A stretch of DNA of 64,000 nt from Paracyclopina nana (lineage: Eukaryota > Arthropoda > Copepoda > Cyclopoida > Cyclopettidae), in assembly GCA_019096065.1 (NCBI GenBank), contig JAGUCH010000008.1, positions 3,973,001 to 4,037,000 of the forward strand. The letters run 5' to 3'. The translations under genes and the position numbers were made by a program. The notes beneath the pieces are model-generated. The model had not been told where the DNA came from, made no database searches, and worked only from the letters and a program-made list of their open reading frames with translations. This document shows positions 1 to 11,500 of the stretch, one piece after another. Position 1 is the first letter of the stretch. The number at the start of each line of letters is the position of its first letter.

Positions 1-2511
1 CGCGATGGAAACAATTACCATGATATTTGTAGTCGTTTTCATAGAAAAAATATTCTTTTATAAGCTTTATGGTGCCATATCACGTATAATTTTAAAAAGA
101 GATGATTAGGGCCTTAAGTGCAACGCTCGTCAAGTTCAGCCTGAGACTGAGCAGTGTTTTAACGGGCTAAGCTGGCTAAATTCGACGAAATTATTCAATT
201 ACGGTTTGGTTATATTGAGCTTCTTTTTTTCTAGAGATGCGTATATTTAATTTTCCAAATTTGTTATAACCAAACTTTCCCTTTAAAACATTTTCGAAAA
301 TTGAAATTTGAGCTACTTTTGATTTTGACTTTTAAAAAATCGACTTGATTTCGATCTTTGGTGCTAAGATAGCTGAATTCTCATCTCGTTAATCGAGAGT
401 GCAGTGAAATTATTACTGTCATCTTAGTGACTATCTTTGGCCTTTTTCTTTCAAAATGGGTCCTATGTGTAGTGGAGGTGTCAAAGATAAGGAAGTGCGG
501 GGAGCTATAATGAAAAATGTTTAGCATAGAACCCAAGTGAAGTCTTCCTGGCAACATCCAGTCAGCCTGTGCTTTGCATCTTGCAAAACGTCTCTTCTTC
601 CACCTCCACCTTGGAAGACTACATGCGTGCTCCAGATGTTGCTCGTTTTGGCCGGTAAGAAAGCTTGTTGATTTGATGATCCTATTGCAAGCATACTGCA
701 GCATATAGAAAGCAAGCCGTGAAAGTCTTCTTTCCTATCATTGCTCACTGCAGTCGCAGCAGTGTGAAGAAGAAGATAGCAGCAGCCTTTCACTACTTCT
801 GTGGCTACAACAACTTTCCCTTCGGACTTACTCTCTCTCCTTTGTTCACGTCAGCATGGAAATGCTTTCCCCGAGAACAGGATTGCAGAACACGGATGGA
901 GCTCGTGTGTGTGTATATGGAGAACAGTTAGCATCTGCAGCTATCGGCTTCAAAATAATTCACATCTGCTCATGTTCAAAACCCCCAGCCCTGTCTGAGT
1001 CCAGAGGGGGTTGACACAGCATAGCAGGTGCACCACCAGCTCCGCGGCTAGCTATAGAGTAGCAGCTCTAATCATCGTCCCCCTATTTTGCTTTAGGAGC
1101 GCGCGAGCTTGGCTAGTACGATATTTTTTACCTTCGTCTTCGATCCTCGTTATAATTAATCCTCCATTGTCACCAAATGCCAAATGATCCTGGTAAACAC
1201 TCAATGGAGTGAAATTGGCTTTTGTGTAGTATTCATTAGCATTGGAGTGTGTTATTGTCCGTTTTCTTTGTCTCATCAAAAGAAACTTGTTGTGAGCTTT
1301 CTTCTTGTTGGTGATATGAATATGTTAGAATTTCTGCGAAAATGCATGCGTCAAAATGTTCCACGCCCGCGGCCACGACAATGTCCACAACAAACAGAAT
1401 CCCAAAAGACCACGGCCATTAGGCTGCTCATCACGACGCCTAGACCATAAGTGGAAAAGTGTTGACATTGTGAGATCAGCTTTCAGCACACATGAACACA
1501 TACTCTGACAAAAATGCATTTTGGAAATGACTTTAGATAATGCTATTTGTAGGTTTGCTTCCACTTTTATTATTACTTAAGTACTGTATTGTATGAACAA
1601 CATGCATGCATATAGTGGTATGATATGGTGGTACAATTTTTACATTTACTTGGTACAGTCAAATCTTTTTACAGTTTATTGTGTGACACTTTTTTGTGAA
1701 TGATATGTGGAGCAATTCTTGATTTGATGGTCCTATACATAATGTACACCACGAGAGAATTGTGAAACATTAAGATTGATAGATTCAAAGGTAACATGAT
1801 CATCCACCTTGGCAAAAAATGGAACTTACAACTATGATAGCAGAAGTGTATAGATAATACATCAGAAATATTGATGGGAACCTGCTTGCCAGCAATTTTC
1901 CACAAGCATGCTTTTCAACTGCGCGTGGTGCACTATCAACGTGTGATAGTGGCACAAGGGAGAAGAAGCATCATTATTTTGGGGACAACATGAAAGACAT
2001 TCATTCTTTACAACATATTGCACTGATTGGCCGTCAAAATTCCCAAAAGGGCTGATTTGTCAAACTCACGCAAGCATTCACTCACTCGTTTGCTCAAAAA
2101 ATTTTGGTAATACATTATTGTAGAGACTAGTAAAGCTGATTTACCAAATCATATTGCAACTGGGGGGTCTTTGGCCTGCTAGCTGGTATGTTTTTTTGGG
2201 TTTGTGCTCAGTTTTCCCCAAAGGGGCAAACTTGACACTACAATATTTTTCTATACAATTTAAATACAGTTTATGGCATCCAATTTTCGATTCCAATCAG
2301 TATATGGCAACGGGGATTCACGGCAATTTGTTTCTTACTTTATATGTTATAGGGAAAAATGTTGATGACAAACTCAAATATGGTAGTATTTCTATATAAT
2401 ACTTCACAGCCAGTATGGTGATTTGAAAAAATGAAAGACAGTCATTCCAGGTGACGACAGATCATGAACCTTCCGTATGTGCTCTGCTCATGATTACAAT
2501 TAAAAGGTGAA
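1..2511. other. non-coding flank, includes the 3' side of the INSM/Nerfin-like gene
   Basis: AT-rich sequence. I see no ORF with protein-like composition or splice-linked exons on either strand. The part next to 2512 should be the 3' untranslated region of the minus-strand zinc finger gene. A plus-strand TTTATT near 1675 would be an AATAAA on the minus strand and could be its polyadenylation signal, but nothing else supports it. Confidence 0.5.
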
Positions 2512-5500
2512 TTACAGTATTTTGGTGGGGCTAAAAAACGCCTTGGGGCCATCGTAGAAGCTCTGCAAGAGTCCAGGCGATGGCCTATTAGATTTGCTGG
2601 CATGATTTTTGCCCATATGCCTTCCCAATTCTGCCATGGTGGCAAAACTCTTTGGGCAGAAGCTGCAGCCCATTTTGGACTGCTGAGATGACTCAGCCTG
2701 GCCCAGGAGCTCAGCAATGCTGTACCTAGAGGTGGGCGAAGACATGGGTGAGGTGGATGACGAATGGGAGTCCGAGGCTTTCTCTTCAGCAGGAGTCCCT
2801 TGGTGGTGAGCTTGCACCAGGTGCTTTTTGAGGCTGACTTGCCTTTTGAAGGATTTGGAGCAAAGCTCACAATTGAAGCTCCTGTCTTCGTGGTCATCAT
2901 TGTTGTTGTCCTCCTCGTCAGAGTTGTTGTTGTTGTACTTTTCGGTCTCGTTGTTGTTGTTGTTGATGTTGGTGCTGTGCAGCGGTGGTCTGGGTTTGTG
3001 CCACCGTCGATGCGATGCGAGATTTGCGGGACAATTGAAGACTTTGTCACACTCAGGGCATCTGTATTCCACGTGGACAATCATGGAGCATCTGCCGGGG
3101 GAGACATTACATATATCCCAACGAGAAGTTTGAGCAAAAAATCGGTAAATAATCGGGAAGTAATCGAGTATAGATACACTCCCCTTAAAGTTCTTTTTTA
3201 GGGTGCAATTCGGTGATGGAAATCATTGTTGAGATACTGTATAGTTAACTTAAAGTTATTGATATTAGTTCCCTAATACTTCTCTTAAACTTCTTTACTC
3301 AAAGTTCTCTTATACTTCTTTATATTTCAGGTATGCCAAGATACGCCAATGAACTTGATATACAAGAACCGACCGATAAGTGTTTTTCTCATCGATGTTT
3401 CGAAGAGTTTTCTCTAACGACAATACTCTGATGTGTTTCCGAATTTAATTACTGACTCATGCTTTAAAAATTAATGTTTAATAGGACCTGAATAGAACCA
3501 ATACTGTTATCGAAAATGTATCCACGATTGTTTAATGAACTATTCCTGATTGTAGGTCCTATAATCTTACTGATCATTTTCTGAATAGAACCTACGAAAT
3601 CCTCTTTTACTTTTTCTAGACAATAGGTCTCAAAAAGCTACCGTTCTTTTGCTGTTTTGTATCTATTGTTAATCTATGATAACTTTCCATTAATTTGTTG
3701 ATGATAACTACCCGATCTCTTACTTTTTTAATTTAATGATAACTTCACTAAAAGTTGTCGAATCATTGTAAAATAAGGTATTTTATTACTGTAACCTTTT
3801 AAAACATAGTACTTGATTAATCATTGATAGTACCTCGATTCATGATGAGTATTGGTAAAAAAAATGCTCAATTAAAACAATTCATCGATTTTCTGTAGAG
3901 TGCTGATGACAGTGATGGTTGACTTATTCTTTCTGCACCTCTTCGTCTCCATCGCTTTCATCATCGGTTGCTTGCATACTCATTAATTTTTCCTAAAAGG
4001 ATAAAAAGGATATTAGGATTTGAATCAAATGTAGTAATGGTGCGGGCTTACAGGTGGATTTGGTTGTGCTTGACTTATGACTGATTCATGGACAGATTCA
4101 GTCACATTCATCACAGGAGGATCCTCTGGTTGTGGCTCCCTTTCCGGCTGGTCTTTTTCTGCAGCGTCAATCTTATCCATTATGATGTCTTCCTGATCAT
4201 CATTGCTTTCATTGCTGTAACGCCTGAACAACTTCCTCTTTCCAGGTTGTTCGGTCTCCTTTTTCTTGAGTGATTTTCCTCGTGTTAGAGGTGGTGACGG
4301 ATTATAGGATGAATCTTTATCAGATCGAGTGATTTCCGTAGATGTGCTCGATGGTGTTTTTGATTCGTCCGGATTATCTTTTGGTGTCATTGAATGGCCC
4401 ATGGCTCTTGCTTTTTTGATCGATTTCGATGATGTTCCGGTCGATCCTCGTTTACGTTTTCCAGTCGAAGTTGATGGAGTTGTGAACTCATCTTCAGAAT
4501 GTTCTTTTTCCTTATCATCAGGTGAAGGTGTGCTCATTGTTGATTGAAGCCACTTTTTCACAACATCTCCCATTGACACACGGATGTGCTCAATCACTAC
4601 TTGAATCTCATCAGCAGCCTAAGTTAAACTTAATAATTAACTAATCAGTTACTTTTCGTTAATGCTTACATTTGGAAGAGATTTGACTGTGTCAAAATGT
4701 AGGTTTTCAGCATTTCCACCCATCGTGCTATATGCTGATGCAATCAATTCCACTGATTCTCGAATGTTTCTGAGAGTCTGTCCCTCACGTATCTTCATGG
4801 TGTCAAAGACGTGGCCTTTTGGAGGGTAGACTTTTTTCTTGCTCTCTTTAGCACCCCTTTCTTGCAAGTCGAAGAGTGCTTGAATCGGTTTGAGCTTTTT
4901 GGTATCGATGTAGTATTGCTCATATGTGGGCTTGTCGTCCGAGATGACATGCTGAAAAGTTAACGATGAGTCACTGAACAATTACTGATTCAAAATAAAC
5001 TTACTCTATTTGCGTCGTAAAAACGACAATCCTCAGCCCACATAGCATTGATTGCCTCGTCACCAGTGCGACATGCAGCAGCAGCTCTTTTGACAAATGC
5101 AGTACGGTCACCACAAAGGGTCACCTGCATCCTGCTCGTCACCTCGGCAACATTCTTCTGGATGAGTTGATCTCGACTGTCTCCCTTAAGCTTCTTAGAT
5201 AAGTAGGGGATAACGAGAGAGTCGATAACAGCAGTGCAGAAACTTGGTATCGAGCGTTTGCACCACATCTTATTGGCAAGACCACTGAAATGTTACCGAT
5301 AAGTCACCGATTAGATGGTTATATTTTGATGTTACTTACGCTGGAGTGTCTCCAACCACCATGTGGGCGCGGCAATTCTGGGTGAATAGTTTCAGCAAAA
5401 TGGCGTTGGAAATGCCTTTGTCCAAGTCATGAACACTCACGCCATCAATTGATGGCTTCAAGTATTTCAATATCATGTCTTGAACAAATGAGTTGGCCAG

Positions 5501-8500
5501 AAAAACATCAACTGCCGGATTCAGTTGGTCAATAGGGAATACTCGGCTGATCATTTTTACTGCCAACGCTTCTTTTTCCGCCATGGTGTATCCAAGGTTG
5601 TGAATCTTTTTTTCAATCCTCTTTTGGCCGTCAATAACTCTTGCTAGTTCATTCGAAAAGTCAGCTCTCGAAGATTTCTGAAATCATAGCTATTCGTTAA
5701 TTAATCGTCTACTTTTTAATAACTATTTCTTACCTGATTTAAAGAGTAGATTGTTCCTAGCTTCGTGTTGATGTTGATGATATCCTTCTTCATCGAGTCG
5801 ATGTCCTCTTTAATGCTATTAAGAGCATCTCCATTCTCATCCTTGGCCGCTCTCCTGGCCTCATCATACATAAGATTCATCATATCGGTCATCATCTGCT
5901 TCAATTCGGTAATGCCGTCGGTGACTTTATCAGTCATTAGAGTGCCAGCTACGATCTCAGAAGGAGCCTCACTTGCTGCTCTTGTTTTGCTCCTTTCTTC
6001 CTCCTGAATCGTGGGCATTTCTGGTTGAGTCTGTCCAGAGCTCCTAGTTTTGCGACCATCGGATTTCATTGGAGGCTTGAACGGTTTCATTGTTTTTGAC
6101 TGCTTCGAGGTTGATGCCATTTCCAATGATGGAGTTACTTCACGTGAAACAATGGGAGTTGATGTTACGAGTGGCTTATTAATTAACGAAGTTGACTGAG
6201 ATCGTTGAAAAATCGGCAACCCAGTAGATGAGGTCGATGGAATGACTCTACTGAGAATTTCTGCTAATTTCTTCTCATCATCAGTTTTCGGCATAGCAAC
6301 AGTCTCCGATCTCCTCGTGACTCCAATATACTTCTGCCACTCCCACTTGTTGGTGTTCGGGTTCTTTGGAGGATAAGTGAGGTCCATGACCATCTTCTCG
6401 TAGAAGAACTCCACCATATGGCTGATGTAGAATTGATAGCGCTCGTCCTCGGTGAAGCATTTTGAAAACATCTCGTTAAGATGCTCAACCTCCGCGTCCA
6501 GTCGTTCTTTCGTCACCTCTGTAAAGTAAATAGTAATGAATCGGTAATTGTTCGAGTACTTATCGTAGACTTACTGTTTTCCACTCGGCAAAAAATGGCG
6601 ACCTTACATGGCCCTTCATTAGTGAAGAAGTCGGCTCGAAATTTCCGATTCTTGTTGCTTAAAGTTCGGTTTGGGGGAAAGTGGAACACCGTCTTTAAAT
6701 CTTTCCCACTGGCGTCATGGAAATCCACACCAATCACGGACAATGGATGAGTTCCACTCGAATCGAATACAATAACTCGATCGTAAACTCCGCCGGCAGA
6801 GGTGGTGCTGGCTTGGCTCAAGTCCTTCGGTTGCGATCCCTTAACGCTCATTATTCCACAGGCAATTTAAAAAAGGTGGACGATAAATTTTGTAAAATGT
6901 CGCCTGGCGATGTTGTTTGGCAGCTGTTGCGGTCTCTCTAGCTCAGCGCGTGATGGTAGAGTGCGCGATGACGTAGATGCAGCTAGATGCAGGTGACTCA
7001 GCAATTAATTCGGCCGGCGCCGGAAACAACAGGTGATTTGACAACAAAAAAAATTGGAGCGTGCAAGAAATTAATTTAATTTCACGAAAAATGGATAATT
7101 CGGACGGAAAAAAAGAACGTGAAAAAAAGAAGAACGAACCAAGACAACGAGCTAGATTATATCGTGAGAGGAAACGCAAAATGGCGCAGCTAAATCTTTT
7201 CTTTTCGGATAATCAATCGGAAGAGAATCAGGAGATTGTCAAGCAAAGAAAACGAGTATGCCTTGATGTTTCATCATTGTCGAAAATCGCTGACGGTGTT
7301 TGCTTGAAGAGTAGCGATTCTGAAGATGAAGTGAATGACAACCGAAAAATAGCCAATTCGAGGACATCACTTGGATTGTCACGTAGCCGAACAAATGCAA
7401 CAAGCACCGTCACCTCTGGAGCATATGAGGCGGATAATTTTGAACCAAGTATTGATATGTTTCAAACCGATTTCGGGAATAGATTGGAAACTCAAGATCA
7501 AGATGGTTTTGTTAGTCGTTTTGAGAATCCAGAAAGTCTGGACATGTTAGCGAGCCAATATCTTTGCGATTCGAGTGAGATTCGTGAACCTAAAAGTGAT
7601 CGAGGTTTTGCATTCTACATTGATGATCAATCGACAGTCAACGAAGTCATGAATGAGACATTTAGTGATCGTAATATTTCAATATATCACTCGCAGGCTT
7701 TGGAAGAGAGTGATGAGAATGATGACACGCTTAAAAAACGGGTGATGGCCCCACCAATGGTTGACAGCAGAGAAATATCTGTCATATTGTCTCAAAGTCC
7801 AGAACTAGTTCGAGAAGAACTCAGCCAGTCTGGAATTTCAATGCCAATGACAAGTGATGATGAGGTACATATAATATTTTATTTACCATTCATCTCGACC
7901 ATTCATATTAATTATCAATCATTTTTCAGACGACAACCAGTAATCAATCACCACTCGAAGAAAGTCCGAATCAGTCAATGAACGATGAAATGGCAGCTGA
8001 TTATGCAACGGGCAAATACCATCATCTCGACCCCTACAAGAAATCATTGAGAAAGGATTACACTCTGCAAGAGTTTATCAAATATTTTCAAGAGGAGGAA
8101 CTTGTCCAGGACATGCGTGAACGTGACAGAAAACTGGAAAAGATGTTCATGATTTTCTATAATCAAGTTGGCATGAAAGAGAAGCAGGCAATGTGCACTT
8201 GGTCGCTCATACAAGCCATCTTCATCCAGAAGCGTCCTAAGCTGCGTGGATTGAAAGCCATCAAAAACGAATTCTACAAAGATCTTCCAGTTATCAGGAT
8301 TGACTTTCAGTTCAAAAATCGAAAAACAAAGGAAATTGTTGATCTCAAAAACCAAACGAAGTATCCCCGAAAAAGGTACAACAAGAGGAAATACGAAATA
8401 CTTTCGGAATGGACTTACACCACTCTCGAAGAGATCTACAAGTTCCACCTTAAAGTGCATGAAAAAGAAATTACAACTGCACCATTCCATGTTGACTTTG

Positions 8501-11500
8501 ACCTAAGTGTCGATGGAGTGCCCGTCACAGTCTCTGGTATTGACAAAGTAAACGTGGTTTGTGTGCGATTCCAAGATTGCGCAAAGAATGTTTACGTTTA
8601 TGGGATGCACAAATATAGGTATGAATCATGAATTGTTCGTTGACATATCGTTTACTTTTATTTATAATCAGGAAAGGAACAAATCAATGCATTTCAAGAC
8701 TGATAAGCATTCTTATCGATGAGGCTATTAGCAAAGGATTCAATCTTGGAGTCTTGATCGCAGATGCTCCAATGAGATCGCTTCTCAAATGCCTAAAAGG
8801 CCATTCTGGTTTTTGTAGCTGCGATGTCTGCTACGCAGTTGGCGAAAACGATACAACCACTAAGAAGAAGGAGGATCATGATGAGAATCAGGGAAACTTC
8901 AAGAAGCAATCGAGAACTCTAGAAGTGAAAAAAAAGAATGTTGTCTATCCTGCAAAGACAGTACAATACAAAAAGAGGACACACGCAGAGTGGTTAGACG
9001 CAGTGAAATACATCAATGAACATGATGGAAACTTCTCAGATGGAAAGACATTTGGCGTTAAAGGAGAATCAGAGTTCCTTAGGTTACCTGACTTTGACAT
9101 TGTGAGGGATTGTCCACAGGAACCTATGCACCTGATCTCCTTAGGTGTCGCACGAGCTCTGATTTATCTGATGTTGGACTATAAGGGATCTTCTGAGCTT
9201 CCGCAGAGAATTCATTCAATACTTGAAAAGTAAACGATATATTACTGATTCATAAAGATATACATTGTAAGCATTATAAATTTTAATTACAGATTCGATG
9301 AAATCTGGACTGAGACAAGGTTGCCGTCTGAGTTTTCCCGAAAACCACGTGAATTGGCCAAACATCTGAAACATCTAAAAGCAGAAGAATTTTTAGCAAT
9401 CACCAGTGTGGCATTTTTGCACTGGGCGGAGGTTTTCAGTGGTCCCAGGTATGACGATCATCGGCGATTATTCATTACTTTCGGATATCTGGTAAAGGCA
9501 GCGTTACTGGGAGAAAAAATGTTCAAAATGTTCCTCGAATTAGTGAATCATCAGGCATTGCACGTGGAATGGTACACTTTATTTGAAAAAGTGTTCACAA
9601 AATCACGTTGCACATTTAACATTCATGCTTTTTCGCATCTTTGGGAGACAAGATTGATGTATTCGTTGGATGACATCTCGGCAGAAACATTTGAGGATTG
9701 TTACGGACACCTCCTATTTCATCTACGAAATAACACCGATTCGTATTGCAAGCAATCTATGGAGAAATCGTTCATTAGAAATATGAGAGAGCATCATTGT
9801 CGCAGAACAGTCAGAATCACACCACGCGAAGGCCGAAAAGACTCTGATGATTCAATGATTTTTGCAGACGACTTTGAATTTTATGAAGTCGTCGATGATG
9901 ACATTTGGTGCTACAAATGTTACAAAATTAAGACAAGTAGGTACACATCTCGAGATGCACCTGGATTAGACTTTGAGGCCATTGGTGTCAGGAAATTTGA
10001 AGGAGTAATCAAATCAACGGAATTAAAAGAAATACCAAAACCTCATGTGATTGGAAAGGCAGTTGTTATTGGCAATATCATCAATTCTATATCATTTCAA
10101 ACATTGTATATGTAACTGATTCAGCCATGAATAAACAAGTTGTCAGTAACTCAAAAAAAAAAGGTGCGAACTCAGTGCTGAACTATACACGATTAGAATG
10201 AGTAAAAGCAAGGATAATATAATCATTAAAGTATCATATACGATTATTTACTTTTTTTAATTAATGATAACTTACTGATTCATCAAGAACTTTAAATAAC
10301 TGAATATTACATTGAAAATAAGTCACCGTAAAATTTACAAAAAAATGTTGCTGATTCATTAATGATATAACTACGAACAAATGGTGAAAAATCAAGGCTA
10401 AAAAAATCGGTTATTAATCATTTATGAAAATAGAATATCTTTGCATTAATGCAAATTTACTGATTCATCGAGAAATTTAAATGACTGAATACTACCCAAA
10501 AAATAAGTCAATGATAAGTTACTGAATAATAAGGAAACTTACGTTAACAATAATTAACCGAGCAATCGATAATTAAATAGTTCCTTAGTAATCGGTAATA
10601 TTCCATATATTTAAAGTTATTGATTGCTGAATCAATGAAAAGTTATTGAATGTTCGTGAACTTTAAATTAAAGAATAGTTAACGACTAAAAGTAACCATA
10701 AAGTTACTTATGGGTCAGTGATATATCATTAATGAAAAGTTAACGATCCTAAAGTTCTCGAGAATTCAGTAAAAGTTCAGTCACTAATAAATTACCGAAA
10801 AGCAAATTCTGACAAATCGGTAAATGTTCGGTAATGAATCGTCGACCAAACTTCTCGTTGGGATTATTATCATGTTGTTGACTACTGAAGCCTTGCAAAA
10901 ATTCCCCTTTCGTTATACTGTACGCGAGAAGTAAATAGTTTATCCTCCCATCGCGCATAAAATCTGGTCTTGACGTGTTATTCAGCGAGCACTTCATCTG
11001 CATACTGCTCGTGCTCTATTAACGAATTTGGGTGATGACATTTTCGTACGACCTCGGAGAGTGGAGGGTTTTTTTTCGGGAAACTCGCAGTCACTTTAGA
11101 AATTGTGGATTATTCAGTGATAGTCAGTGAAATGCCAGCGCAACCGCAAATGAAAAAAGCAGTGGGAAGAAGAAGTGGTCTAAACGACAGCCATGCAATG
11201 AATTGTAGAAATGTCAACGCAGTGAGAACTGGGATGACATTTTTGCAGTGGCAAGAAGACGGCTCGAAATGAGGTCGGTTGGGAACGAAGAAGGCCAGAC
11301 TCGAGACTTGCACGCAAAAAAGCAGAAAAAATGCAAGTGGATGGCGCCACGATAATTGTCAGCTGTCCGGACAATTGAATACTTTGGCATGCTATGTGCC
11401 CTTCATTAGACTGACAGCAGGAGTAACGCAATATCAATAGAAAATAGCACAGAGCTAAAAATTGCTATGAACCCCTTTAGCTGAGCGGAAACTCATTAAA

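Larger units (their letters stand above)
3115..10864. mobile_element. complete two-gene DNA transposon, EnSpm/CACTA (CMC)-like transposase
   Basis: The ends are an 18-bp perfect inverted repeat (3115-3132 and 10847-10864, reading ATCCCAACGAGAAGTTTG inwards). They are flanked by TAT on both sides (3112-3114 and 10865-10867), a 3-bp target duplication. Inside are a plus-strand transposase gene and a divergent minus-strand gene, both open across all exons, with about 0.7 kb of AT-rich repetitive DNA at each end. The whole element lies inside an intron of the zinc finger gene. The transposase core resembles the animal EnSpm/CACTA-like group, and the 3-bp duplication agrees, but the termini are not CACTA, so the family label is tentative. 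Intact frames and perfect terminal repeats suggest recent insertion. Confidence 0.88.

Noticed and set aside
1052-1279. 75-aa minus-strand frame
   Set aside because: No family resemblance, no splice-linked neighbours; likely chance.
2764-3201. Two plus-strand frames with Val/Leu runs opposite the last zinc finger exon
   Set aside because: They are antisense shadows of the Asn-codon-rich part of the zinc finger gene.
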